Source: DASTCC01 sp035711465 (GTDB taxonomy: Bacteria; Acidobacteriota; Vicinamibacteria; Vicinamibacterales; SCN-69-37). From it: a DNA stretch of 5,870 nt. Under the pieces are notes generated by a model, which was not told where the DNA came from, ran no database searches, and saw only the letters and a list, made by a program, of their open reading frames with translations. The position numbers were made by a program, and so were the translations under genes. Shown in pieces: positions 1 to 5,870 of the stretch. How positions within the stretch are numbered: the stretch's first letter is position 1; the number at the start of each line of letters is the position of its first letter. Where the stretch lies: contig DASTCC010000575.1 in the NCBI GenBank assembly GCA_035711465.1, positions 1 through 5,870 on the forward strand, in the 5' to 3' direction.

Positions 1-2
1 CG

Positions 3-833
3 GCGGCGCGGGCGCTGGTCCACGCGCGGCGCGTGAACGGCCGCCCGCAGCTCATCGCCGAGAAGATCGAAACCGTCGATCTGTACGACCGCGCGCGGTC
101 CGAAGGCTACGGCTACTTTCAGGGCTTCTACTTCGGCAAGCCGGTGACGCGTCCCGGCGAGCCGCTCCCAGGGCATCACCTCGGCTATCTCCGGCTGCTG
201 CACGCACTGCAGGATCCGAATCTCTCCGCCGAGCAGCTCGAGACGCTGGTGAAGCCCGATCCACGTCTCTGCTACATGATCCTGCGCACGGTGAACTCCG
301 CCGGCTTCGCGATGCGGCGCACGGTGCATTCGATCCGGGAGGGCCTGGTGCTGCTCGGCTCCGACGCGGTGCGCCGGTGGGCTTCGCTGTGGGTGCTCGC
401 CGATCTCGGCCGCCAGGGACATCCCGAGCTGGTCGCGATGTCAGCGACGCGGGCGCGCTGCTGCGAGCTCATCGCCGCCAAGTCCGGCGACGCCGAGGCC
501 GCCGGCGATGGATTCATCGTCGGCATGTGCTCGCTCCTCGACTCGATCCTGGCGCGGCCGATGGATCAGATCCTCGAGCACCTGCCGATCAGCGACGTCG
601 CCAAGGGCGCGCTGCTCGGCGAAGACAACGCCCAGCGCCTCGCGCTCGAGGCGACGATTGCCTACGAGCGGGGCGACTGGCAGGGCTACCTCGAGAAGGC
701 GAGCCGCGCGCGGCTCGAGCCGTCGCTGCTGCCGCAGGTGCACTCGGACGCGTTGCGCTGGTCGAGCCAGCTGCAGCGCGTCGCCGAGCCCGCCAGCGCG
801 CCGGTCAAAACCGAAGCCGCATCCCGCCGTTGA
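3..833 (+). CDS. EAL-HDOD domain signalling protein, 5'-truncated by the window edge
   Basis: This is the C-terminal part of a two-domain regulatory protein. The frame is open to the window edge. A GTG at 33 is available but lies inside the EAL domain, so it is not the real start. The first ~40 residues are the end of an EAL domain: LIAEKIET (nt 51-74) stands where active enzymes have AEGVET, followed by GYFQGFYF and a KP pair. The Lys in place of Gly, together with the downstream HDOD domain, is typical of the YuxH-like class, whose EAL is often degenerate. From about nt 190 an HDOD domain follows, with DPRLCYMILRTVNSA and a HSIREGLVLLG segment as landmarks. HDOD lacks the metal ligands of HD phosphodiesterases and usually acts as a signalling or scaffold module. 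Relatives have about 400 residues, so roughly a third is missing. The basic, Ala-rich tail overlaps the convergent receptor gene. The family call is firm; the pathway controlled is unknown. Confidence 0.88.
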   Translation, partial: AARALVHARRVNGRPQLIAEKIETVDLYDRARSEGYGYFQGFYFGKPVTRPGEPLPGHHLGYLRLLHALQDPNLSAEQLETLVKPDPRLCYMILRTVNSAGFAMRRTVHSIREGLVLLGSDAVRRWASLWVLADLGRQGHPELVAMSATRARCCELIAAKSGDAEAAGDGFIVGMCSLLDSILARPMDQILEHLPISDVAKGALLGEDNAQRLALEATIAYERGDWQGYLEKASRARLEPSLLPQVHSDALRWSSQLQRVAEPASAPVKTEAASRR

Positions 834-2955
834 TCACCCGGCCCTCGAGCGGGGCCCACGCATCCACGGTCCAGCGGCCGTCGACGTCGCGGTTCGGCCG
901 CAGCAGCGGATCCCACGTGCTCTGCCGGACGCCGGTGAGATTCTCGCCGTTGATGAACAGGCTGACGCGGCCGAACCGGCGCTCGCCGAGCAGGCCGACG
1001 ATGACGTAGGGCTCGCTCGTGGTGCGATAGGGATTCGCCTCGAGCGCCTGCTCGCCGGTGACGTAGACCTCGAGTCCGAGCCGGCCGACGTCCTCCGCCT
1101 CGATCATCGCGACGAAGCCGGCGCTGTGTCTCGGCGTCAGCGCAACGTCGCTGGTCCGGCCCGGCTCGTGCTGGCGCGCGCGCACGAAGGTATAGGTGCC
1201 GGTCAGCGCCACCGGCCCGCGGCGATAGGTCGTCAACAGATCCAGTCCCGCGTTGCTGACGTATCCGTCGAGGTTTCTGAGCGTGTAGGTGTCGCGATCG
1301 ACGACCGCCGCATCGTCGATGTGCGAGTAAAACACGGTCGTCGTGATCGAGATCGTCCCCAGATCCACGGTCAGGTCGGCGGTGACGCTGCGGCCGCGTT
1401 CGGCCTCGAGCGGTTCGTCGATGGTGAGTCGGGTCAGTCCCGCGGCTTCGGTCTCCTCGGTGAGCGGCGTCGGCGACACGAAGCCGGTGCCGATCGAGAC
1501 CCGGCCCGACCACGCGCCCTTGCGGGCCAGCGCAGAGAACTGCGGGCTCAGGAACCAGCCGTCGCGGCGGTGGTGATCCAGCCGCGCGCTACCGGAGACG
1601 GGGAGCCACGGCGCCAGATCGATGTCGTCCTGCGCGAACACGCCTGGGGTCGTGAACGAGAAGCCGAATTGGGGCAGGTCTTCGGGCGTGTAGCGATCGT
1701 GCTCGGCGGCGACGCCGACGACCCACGTCTGCCGCGGCGCCGATCCACGAAGCGTGATCTCGCCGAACGCCGTCTCGTGACGGTCGCGCTCGAGATCCTC
1801 GCCGAACTGATGCCGGTGGCGCTGACGCATGTAGGTCGCGCGTCCGGCGAGCACGTACTTCGAGCCGACGATGCGCTGTGCGACCACACCCGCATCAACG
1901 CGGCGCGTGCGCAGCGACTCGATGTAGGCCGCGCCGGTCGCCGGCAGCACCGCTTCGTCTTCGGTCCCGCCCTCGCGTTCCTCGAACGTCGCCCCGAACG
2001 TCGCCAGCATAGACGCGCCGGCGCCGTTGTCCCAGACCAGGCGCGGGCGGAACACGCCGCGCTCGTACGAGGCGAGATCGCTCCAGCCATCGTCGTCGAC
2101 GTCGGCGCTGTGCTGGAAGTGGCCGCCGCTCAAGAGCGTCAGGCCCCAATGGTCGGCCAGCGGCAGCTCGGTCCAAAGCACGGTGTCCGCGCCGGCGCGC
2201 GTCGTGAAGTTGAAGAGGAGCTCGGTGGCGGGCTCCGGTCCGGGCCGCCGCGACAGCAGGTTCACGACGCCGGCCATCGCGCCCGCGCCATAGAGGGCCG
2301 ACGACACGCCCTTGACGACCTCGACGCGGCCGAGATCCATCGGCGGAATCTGCAACAGGCCCAGTCCGCCCGGCTGTTCGCCGAAGAGCGGCAGGCCGTC
2401 GGAGAGAAAGCGCGTGTAGCGGCCGCGCATGCCGTGGATGCGCACGCTCGCGGCGCCGAGCGAGGGCGACGTCGCCTGAACGCGGAGGCCGCCCATCTCG
2501 TTCAGCATCATCACGATGTCGCCCGGCGTCATCAGCATCTTCTCTTCGACTTCCTCCCGCTCGAGAATCTCGACGCGGGTCGGTTGATCCTCGACGCGCC
2601 GTCCCGTCCGCGTCGTGGCGACGACGGTGACGCTTTCTTCGACGCTCGGCAGGAGCTCGAGCTCGACTCGGACGATCTGATCGGCCGCGGCGGTGACGAC
2701 CGTTTCGATCTCGCGAGTCACGTGCTTCGGGCTCGCGACCGCCAGGCGGTGTGTGCCCGGCGCGAGGCGAAGCACGGCCGCGCCGGACGCATCGGTCGTC
2801 GCCGACTGCGCGCCCGCGGTGACGGCGGCGCCTTCGACGGGCCGCTCCCCACTGCGGACTTCGATGCGAATCTGCACCGGCGCCTGCGGCACGAACGCCG
2901 CGGCAGGTGCGAAGGAGAGACAGAAGAACAGCGTGAACATCACGACCGATGGCAT
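805..2955 (-). CDS. TonB-dependent outer-membrane receptor, compact type with N-terminal carboxypeptidase-regulatory-like domain
   Basis: This is a complete 716-residue receptor predicted to import a ligand across the outer membrane using TonB/ExbBD energy. Residues 1-20 form a hydrophobic export signal ending in an AxA-like APAAA. Residues ~27-102 are a small beta-sandwich resembling the carboxypeptidase regulatory domain (GAAVTAG, TTDASGAAVLRLAPGTH). EESVTVVATT at ~106-115 is a TonB-box-like segment. The plug runs ~120-236, with VRIHGMRGR, FLSDGLPL and VEVVKGVSSALYGAGAMAGVVNL. The rest is the beta-barrel, ending in the expected terminal Phe (MRLRF) with the ENLTGVRQ strand near the end. The start is the only possible one: just three codons, none an initiator, separate it from an in-frame TAA ending the upstream gene. 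Its Shine-Dalgarno is weak (GGA, 5 bases before ATG), so translational coupling is likely. The signal peptide has no Lys or Arg before its hydrophobic core. Substrate is unknown; the plug resembles siderophore/cobalamin-type receptors only in general features. Confidence 0.9.
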   Translation of the reverse strand: MPSVVMFTLFFCLSFAPAAAFVPQAPVQIRIEVRSGERPVEGAAVTAGAQSATTDASGAAVLRLAPGTHRLAVASPKHVTREIETVVTAAADQIVRVELELLPSVEESVTVVATTRTGRRVEDQPTRVEILEREEVEEKMLMTPGDIVMMLNEMGGLRVQATSPSLGAASVRIHGMRGRYTRFLSDGLPLFGEQPGGLGLLQIPPMDLGRVEVVKGVSSALYGAGAMAGVVNLLSRRPGPEPATELLFNFTTRAGADTVLWTELPLADHWGLTLLSGGHFQHSADVDDDGWSDLASYERGVFRPRLVWDNGAGASMLATFGATFEEREGGTEDEAVLPATGAAYIESLRTRRVDAGVVAQRIVGSKYVLAGRATYMRQRHRHQFGEDLERDRHETAFGEITLRGSAPRQTWVVGVAAEHDRYTPEDLPQFGFSFTTPGVFAQDDIDLAPWLPVSGSARLDHHRRDGWFLSPQFSALARKGAWSGRVSIGTGFVSPTPLTEETEAAGLTRLTIDEPLEAERGRSVTADLTVDLGTISITTTVFYSHIDDAAVVDRDTYTLRNLDGYVSNAGLDLLTTYRRGPVALTGTYTFVRARQHEPGRTSDVALTPRHSAGFVAMIEAEDVGRLGLEVYVTGEQALEANPYRTTSEPYVIVGLLGERRFGRVSLFINGENLTGVRQSTWDPLLRPNRDVDGRWTVDAWAPLEGRVINGGMRLRF

Positions 2956-2964
2956 GGGCGTCCG

Positions 2965-5151
2965 TTATTTTCCGATCCGCGCCGCGATCTGAGCGGCCAG
3001 CGGATGTGTCGGATTGACGGACAGCGCCGCGTCGAGGTGGCGGCGGGCGTCGTCGATCCGGCCGAGCTGCAGTTCACAGTACGCGAGGTGCGCGAGCGTG
3101 TCGGCATCACGTGGCTCGAGACGCGCCGCTTCGGCGAGCTCCCGCGCCGCTTCTTCGAAGCGGCCGAGCACGGTCAGGTTGAGACCGAGCTGCTGGCGCG
3201 CCGAGGCCTGCGTCGGCGCGATCGCGACGGCGCGACGGAAGTACGGCTCGGCCAGCTCCGGCGCGCGCACCTGCGACGCCAGTCGTCCCAGACGCAGCGG
3301 CGCCTCCGGATCGGGGCCGTCCGGCACGGGAATGCGGCGGATCGCTTCGGCCGCACCGGCCAGATCGCCCGTCCGCTCGAGCGCGACGGCGAGATCGTAG
3401 CCGCCGAGCGGCACTTCCACGCCGGCGTCGAAGCCGCGCCGCAGATGCGGTATCGCTTCCGCCGCGCGTCCGACGCCGAGCAGCGCCTGTCCCAACGCGT
3501 ACTCGGCCTGCGGCACGCCGGGCTTGCGCGCGAGCGCGCGCTCGAGATGCGGCAGCGCCGGCTCCGGCCTGCCCTGCACGAGGTACTGCATGCCGACGCC
3601 GAGCTCGCCGCTGCCCGGCTGCGCCGCCGTGCGTTCGAGCTTTTCGGCCCACTCGCTCGCCTCCGCGTCGCGGCCGAGGATCACGAGACGCTGCGCCATC
3701 CGCAGACCTTCTTCCCAGCGGCCGTCGCCGAGCGCGCGCGGCCAGTTCGCGAACGCACCGACGATTGCGATCGCCGCGAGCGGCGCCGCCAGCGCCCGCG
3801 TCTGACGCGCGGCGACGGCGCGCATCGCCATGTCGATCGCGGCGCCGGCGCCGACGACGAGCGGCACGAGCAGCGGCAGCCGATAGCGTTCCGAGATGAA
3901 GAAGATCGCGACGGCGATCGCGTAGACCGGCACGAACGACACCCAGATCAGATACGCGCGTCGTTCAGCGCGCGGCGCGGCGGCGACGAGCCCGACGAGC
4001 CCGAGCGGGATCAGCAGCCACGGCCCGACCGGCAGGAACTTCAGGATCGTCGAGGCGTCGTGAACGTAGAACGGATAACTGTAGGGCAGGGCGATGTGCT
4101 GCGCGGCGAAGACGTAGCCGATCTTCCGCATCGTCAGCGCGAGCGCCGCGCCCGGTTCACGCGCGATCCAGTTCCACGCCTGGTCGTAGAAGTACTGCGA
4201 GGCTGCCGATTCGCTTACCGGCCGTCCCAGCGCCTGCGACGCGACACGGCGGACGTCGTCGGACTGACCCGAGATGTCGGGCCGGATACCCGGGATCAAT
4301 CGATAGAAGCCGGTCGCGTTGTCATGGTTGCCGATGTAGAAGTTCAGCCCGCCGTGCGAGGACGACATCGTCCACTCGTGGGAGACGACGACGTTGCGGA
4401 TGAGGGAGGGGGCGAGGCCGATCGCGAGGCCGGCGGCAATTGCCACCGCGGACGTCCAGCGGCGCTGCCAGGCGAGCAGCGCGACCACACCCCCCGCGGC
4501 GAGCAGCATGTTGGGGCGGTTGAGGGCTGCCAGCGCGAAGAGCAGGCCGGTCAGCACGAGCCACCGCCGATCGCCGGACCGGACCGCACGCGTGAGCCCA
4601 TAGAGCGCCGCGGCGGTGAGCACCGGATCGAGCGCCGCCTGGAAGATCAGCGCTTCATAGAAAGTGAAGAGCCCGGTCGCCGCCGCGAGCGCGGCGGCGA
4701 TCCACGCGGCGCGCCGCCCGAACCACTCGCGGCCGATCAAGAACACGAACGCCACCGCCGCCGTGCCAAGCGCGATCTGCACGACGCGCACGAAGGTGAG
4801 CGTGCTGCCGATCGCGAGACCGGCGGCAAGGAAATAGATGTAGAGCGGCGAGAGGAAATAGAGGCCGGGCCCGAGGCTCAGGTCCCCGCCGAGGACCCGG
4901 CGCGCGAGCGCGACGTAGGCCGACGTATCGAGCCCGACGTCGGCCTGCGTCAGCGGATGGTCCTTGAGCTGGGCGACCACGACCAGCTTGACGACGAAGA
5001 CGGCCGCCAGGAAGGCCAGCCAGGCCGGCGTCCAGAGGCGTGTGCCATCTGGCAGCGGCGGGGCGACCGGCGACTCGGTGTCGGCCGGCCGGACAGCCGC
5101 AGAGCCCTGAGGGGATCGCCTTCCGCGTTTCTTGTCGCGGCCAGCGCTCAC
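2965..5151 (-). CDS. GT39/ArnT-like integral-membrane glycosyltransferase with C-terminal TPR domain
   Basis: This 728-residue protein joins two halves. Residues 1-40 are a basic, Pro-rich cytoplasmic head. Residues ~42-470 contain about 11-12 hydrophobic segments in the pattern of GT-C enzymes that use polyprenyl-phosphate sugars. The first outer loop carries acidic residues D71 and D75 followed by Y79 (ADVGLDTSAYVALARR), the usual place of the catalytic Asp. It is followed by GLYFLSPLYIYFL. A large non-membrane loop (~253-370) contains GGLNFYIGNHDNATGFY, and SERYRLPLLVP (420-430) is a conserved-looking late motif. Residues ~480-728 are about six TPR-like helical pairs, e.g. AEYALGQALLGVGRAAEAIP and ARQQLGLNLTVLGRFEEAA. 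The start is GTG, chosen because GGAGG lies 7 bases upstream and no other ATG or GTG occurs before the in-frame stop near 5290. It is the first gene of an operon with the receptor 9 bases downstream. Acceptor (lipid, protein or polysaccharide) and TPR partner are unknown. The side of the membrane holding the TPRs depends on the exact segment count. Confidence 0.85.
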   Translation of the reverse strand: MSAGRDKKRGRRSPQGSAAVRPADTESPVAPPLPDGTRLWTPAWLAFLAAVFVVKLVVVAQLKDHPLTQADVGLDTSAYVALARRVLGGDLSLGPGLYFLSPLYIYFLAAGLAIGSTLTFVRVVQIALGTAAVAFVFLIGREWFGRRAAWIAAALAAATGLFTFYEALIFQAALDPVLTAAALYGLTRAVRSGDRRWLVLTGLLFALAALNRPNMLLAAGGVVALLAWQRRWTSAVAIAAGLAIGLAPSLIRNVVVSHEWTMSSSHGGLNFYIGNHDNATGFYRLIPGIRPDISGQSDDVRRVASQALGRPVSESAASQYFYDQAWNWIAREPGAALALTMRKIGYVFAAQHIALPYSYPFYVHDASTILKFLPVGPWLLIPLGLVGLVAAAPRAERRAYLIWVSFVPVYAIAVAIFFISERYRLPLLVPLVVGAGAAIDMAMRAVAARQTRALAAPLAAIAIVGAFANWPRALGDGRWEEGLRMAQRLVILGRDAEASEWAEKLERTAAQPGSGELGVGMQYLVQGRPEPALPHLERALARKPGVPQAEYALGQALLGVGRAAEAIPHLRRGFDAGVEVPLGGYDLAVALERTGDLAGAAEAIRRIPVPDGPDPEAPLRLGRLASQVRAPELAEPYFRRAVAIAPTQASARQQLGLNLTVLGRFEEAARELAEAARLEPRDADTLAHLAYCELQLGRIDDARRHLDAALSVNPTHPLAAQIAARIGK

Positions 5152-5158
5152 GGCCGGG

Positions 5159-5163
5159 CCTCC
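5159..5163 (-). promoter_or_regulatory. Ribosome binding site fixing the GTG start of the glycosyltransferase gene
   Basis: The minus strand reads GGAGG here, 7 bases before the GTG at 5151. The frame stays open upstream to about 5290 but has no ATG or GTG there, so this site decides the start. Confidence 0.85.
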
Positions 5164-5225
5164 AGGCTTTTCACGAGACGAGCCTACCGCAAGGCGGAGC
5201 GGCGCCGGGTTGACGCTTCCAGGGT

Positions 5226-5341
5226 AATCCCCTCGTGTCGTTGACGATCCGGTCCTGGTGCCATTTCCAGATACTGAGCTCCAGTATTCTCAGGACAGAA
5301 CTCCAGCCTCCAGGGGATTGCCCGGAAACCGGTAGGGGACT
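5226..5341. repeat. Three copies of an AGGGGAYT octamer in the divergent promoter region
   Basis: AGGGGATT lies on the minus strand at 5226-5233 and on the plus strand at 5312-5319. AGGGGACT lies on the plus strand at 5334-5341. The first two extend to a longer similar block (AGGGGATTACCCTGG and AGGGGATTGCCCGGA, 12 of 15 equal) in inverted orientation. The two plus-strand copies start 22 bases apart, about two helical turns. This looks like a set of binding sites for a regulator between divergent genes; chance cannot be excluded. Confidence 0.4.
5271..5287. repeat. Inverted repeat ATACTG-5-CAGTAT in the divergent promoter region
   Basis: The two 6-base arms are perfect reverse complements around the spacer AGCTC. 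The repeat lies close to the midpoint (about 5272) of the outer pair of inverted AGGGGATT blocks. It is AT-richer than its surroundings and has the size of a dimeric regulator site. It is not placed as a terminator and has no T-run. Confidence 0.4.
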
Positions 5342-5346
5342 AAAAA
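5318..5346 (+). promoter_or_regulatory. Candidate sigma-70-type promoter for the Oar-like receptor
   Basis: TTGCCC (5318-5323) and TAAAAA (5341-5346) are separated by exactly 17 bases, and each matches its consensus at 4 of 6 positions. Transcription would start near 5353, leaving a leader of about 110 bases. TAAAAA is one of the few AT-rich spots in the intergenic region. Two copies of the AGGGGAYT octamer overlap the two boxes, and an inverted repeat covers the predicted start. The call is inferred from sequence only, and promoter consensus in this phylum is poorly fixed. Confidence 0.4.
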
Positions 5347-5348
5347 CG

Positions 5349-5369
5349 CGATACCCCTGCTGTGTATCG
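5349..5369. promoter_or_regulatory. Inverted repeat CGATAC-9-GTATCG over the predicted transcription start
   Basis: Perfect 6-base arms at 5349-5354 and 5364-5369 are separated by CCCTGCTGT. It begins 3 bases after the candidate -10 box, so it could be a repressor operator across the start site. If transcription begins further upstream it could instead fold as an RNA hairpin. Its last two bases are shared with the next inverted repeat. Confidence 0.4.
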
Positions 5370-5384
5370 GACGGTGCGTCCGGT
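5366..5384 (+). promoter_or_regulatory. Leader hairpin candidate CGGACG-GTG-CGTCCG
   Basis: Perfect 6-base arms at 5368-5373 and 5377-5382 enclose a 3-base loop. In RNA the stem can extend by a U-G and an A-U pair to eight pairs. It lies in the untranslated leader of the Oar-like receptor, about 80 bases before the start codon, and has no following T-run, so it is not a terminator. Because it shares C5368 and G5369 with the repeat at 5349-5369, the two structures cannot both form fully. Confidence 0.4.
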
Positions 5385-5451
5385 GACGGTCGAACGAAGC
5401 CGGCGCCGGGCGGCACGAGCCGTCGAGTGAGAAGACCGGGTGGTGGTTCCG

Positions 5452-5458
5452 AAGGAGG
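5452..5458 (+). promoter_or_regulatory. Strong ribosome binding site of the Oar-like receptor gene
   Basis: AAGGAGG is a full complement to the 16S rRNA tail, placed 7 bases before the ATG at 5466. It is far stronger than the site of the other receptor gene in this window and suggests high translation. Confidence 0.9.
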
Positions 5459-5465
5459 ACTAACG

Positions 5466-5870
5466 ATGAGGCGAATGTTGCGCGGGGTGCTGCTGACAGC
5501 AGGCATCCTCGCCTGTTCGGCCGGGCCTGCGTTCGCTCAGGCGAACGGCTCGATCTTTGGCAAGGTGACCGACTCGTCGGGCGGCGTGCTGCCCGGCGTG
5601 ACCGTGACCGTCACCGGCGCGACCCTGCAGGCGCCGTTGACGACCGTGACGCAGGCCTCGGGGGCGTATCAGTTCCCGCTGGTCCCGATCGGCAGATACA
5701 CCGTGTCGTTCGAGCTCGCCAGCTTCAAGAAGGCGACGCGGCAGAACGTCGTGATCGAGACCGGCTTCAACGCCGAGATCAACCAGCAGCTCGAAGTGGG
5801 CCGGTTGTCCGAAGAAATGACGGTCACGGCCGCCACGCCGGTGGTCGACACCAAGAAGACGGCGACCGGC
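5466..5870 (+). CDS. Oar-like TonB-dependent receptor with carboxypeptidase-regulatory N-terminal domain, 3'-truncated by the window edge
   Basis: Only the first 135 codons are present and the frame is open at the window end. The ATG is preceded by a perfect AAGGAGG with 7 bases of spacing. Residues 1-24 are a standard signal peptide: MRRMLR, then a hydrophobic core, then PAFA before Q25. An ILAC at 14-17 weakly resembles a lipobox inside the core, but the downstream AFA site fits this family better. Residues ~28-111 form a CarboxypepD_reg domain: GSIFGKVTDSSGGVLPGVTV, then SGAYQFPLVPIGRYTVSFEL, then the closing strand INQQLEVG. SEEMTVTAATPVVDT (~115-129) is the TonB-box-like lead into the plug. 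This architecture is typical of the ~1,000-residue Oar/SusC-like receptors that are abundant in Acidobacteriota. It is transcribed divergently from the glycosyltransferase operon. Plug and barrel lie outside the window, so the substrate cannot be judged. Confidence 0.9.
   Translation, partial: MRRMLRGVLLTAGILACSAGPAFAQANGSIFGKVTDSSGGVLPGVTVTVTGATLQAPLTTVTQASGAYQFPLVPIGRYTVSFELASFKKATRQNVVIETGFNAEINQQLEVGRLSEEMTVTAATPVVDTKKTATG

Larger units (their letters stand above)
5152..5465. other. Divergent intergenic region between the glycosyltransferase operon and the Oar-like receptor
   Basis: This 314-base stretch is the only sizeable non-coding part of the window. It contains the two ribosome binding sites, the candidate plus-strand promoter and the repeats listed separately. 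Near the receptor it also has a CCGGCGCCGG palindrome (5400-5409) and a small CGGC-ACGA-GCCG hairpin (5411-5422). I found no convincing minus-strand promoter for the operon and no known riboswitch core. The open frame crossing it on the minus strand is not credible as a gene. Confidence 0.7.

Noticed and set aside
840..856. Intrinsic terminator for the EAL-HDOD gene (GGCCC-7-GGGCC)
   Set aside because: The stem is GC-rich and well placed but lies in receptor coding sequence and is not followed by a T-run, so it cannot be told from chance in GC-rich DNA.
508..5244. A 1,578-codon plus-strand open frame running antisense to the receptor and glycosyltransferase genes
   Set aside because: Both minus-strand genes lie in the same frame, and this plus frame is codon-aligned with them. 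It stays open simply because TTA, CTA and TCA codons are avoided in GC-rich genes. The translation is Arg/Ala-rich low-complexity text with no domain, and it cuts across three well-supported genes.
5210..5246. Two TTGACG boxes on the plus strand (5210-5215 and 5241-5246) as -35 elements
   Set aside because: They are good -35 hexamers, and both are followed by a similar TCC, but nothing resembling a -10 box lies 16-18 bases downstream of either.
5341..5465. Cobalamin or other known riboswitch in the receptor leader
   Set aside because: The leader hairpins invite the idea because receptors are often cobalamin-controlled, but I find no GCCACTG box or other riboswitch core, and the leader is too short for a full cobalamin aptamer from the candidate start.
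5171..5506. A 111-codon minus-strand open frame crossing the divergent intergenic region
   Set aside because: It covers both the leader and signal-peptide start of the Oar-like receptor and the upstream region of the glycosyltransferase gene, has no good ribosome binding site that I can see, and the product has no recognisable domain.
5505..5516. Lipobox (ILAC) making the Oar-like receptor a lipoprotein
   Set aside because: The Cys lies inside the hydrophobic core, the -2 residue is Leu, and a clear PAFA-Q signal peptidase I site follows at residue 24, as expected for this family.

Overview
The window is GC-rich throughout and densely coding, with long open frames on both strands. It looks like chromosomal DNA of a Gram-negative bacterium, most plausibly an acidobacterium of the Vicinamibacteria type. 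That placement is an inference from two things: TonB-dependent receptors that begin with a carboxypeptidase-regulatory-like domain, and a GT39-like glycosyltransferase fused to TPRs. Both are common in that phylum. No rRNA or other marker gene is present to confirm it.

Layout. (1) Positions 3-833, plus strand: the 3' part of an EAL-HDOD signalling gene whose 5' end lies outside the window. (2) Positions 805-2955, minus strand: a complete 716-residue TonB-dependent outer-membrane receptor. Its 3' end overlaps the EAL-HDOD gene tail-to-tail by 29 bases. (3) Positions 2965-5151, minus strand: a complete 728-residue membrane glycosyltransferase-like protein with a C-terminal TPR domain. It starts at GTG behind a strong GGAGG. 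Only 9 bases separate it from the receptor, so the two are almost certainly one operon, glycosyltransferase first. (4) Positions 5152-5465: a 314-base divergent intergenic region with both ribosome binding sites, a candidate promoter, and an unusual density of short repeats and inverted repeats. (5) Positions 5466-5870, plus strand: the first 135 codons of an Oar-like TonB-dependent receptor that runs off the window.

How the genes may relate. The glycosyltransferase and the compact receptor are co-transcribed and diverge from a second receptor, so the region is an envelope/transport neighbourhood. The substrates of both receptors and of the glycosyltransferase cannot be read from the sequence. 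The EAL-HDOD gene is convergent and probably independent.

I see no mobile element, CRISPR array, tRNA or rRNA, and no clear new system. The least explained part is the divergent regulatory region. It holds three copies of an AGGGGAYT octamer, a palindrome, and two abutting inverted repeats placed at the candidate transcription start. A 4.7-kb open frame antisense to the two minus-strand genes is judged to be a composition artefact.
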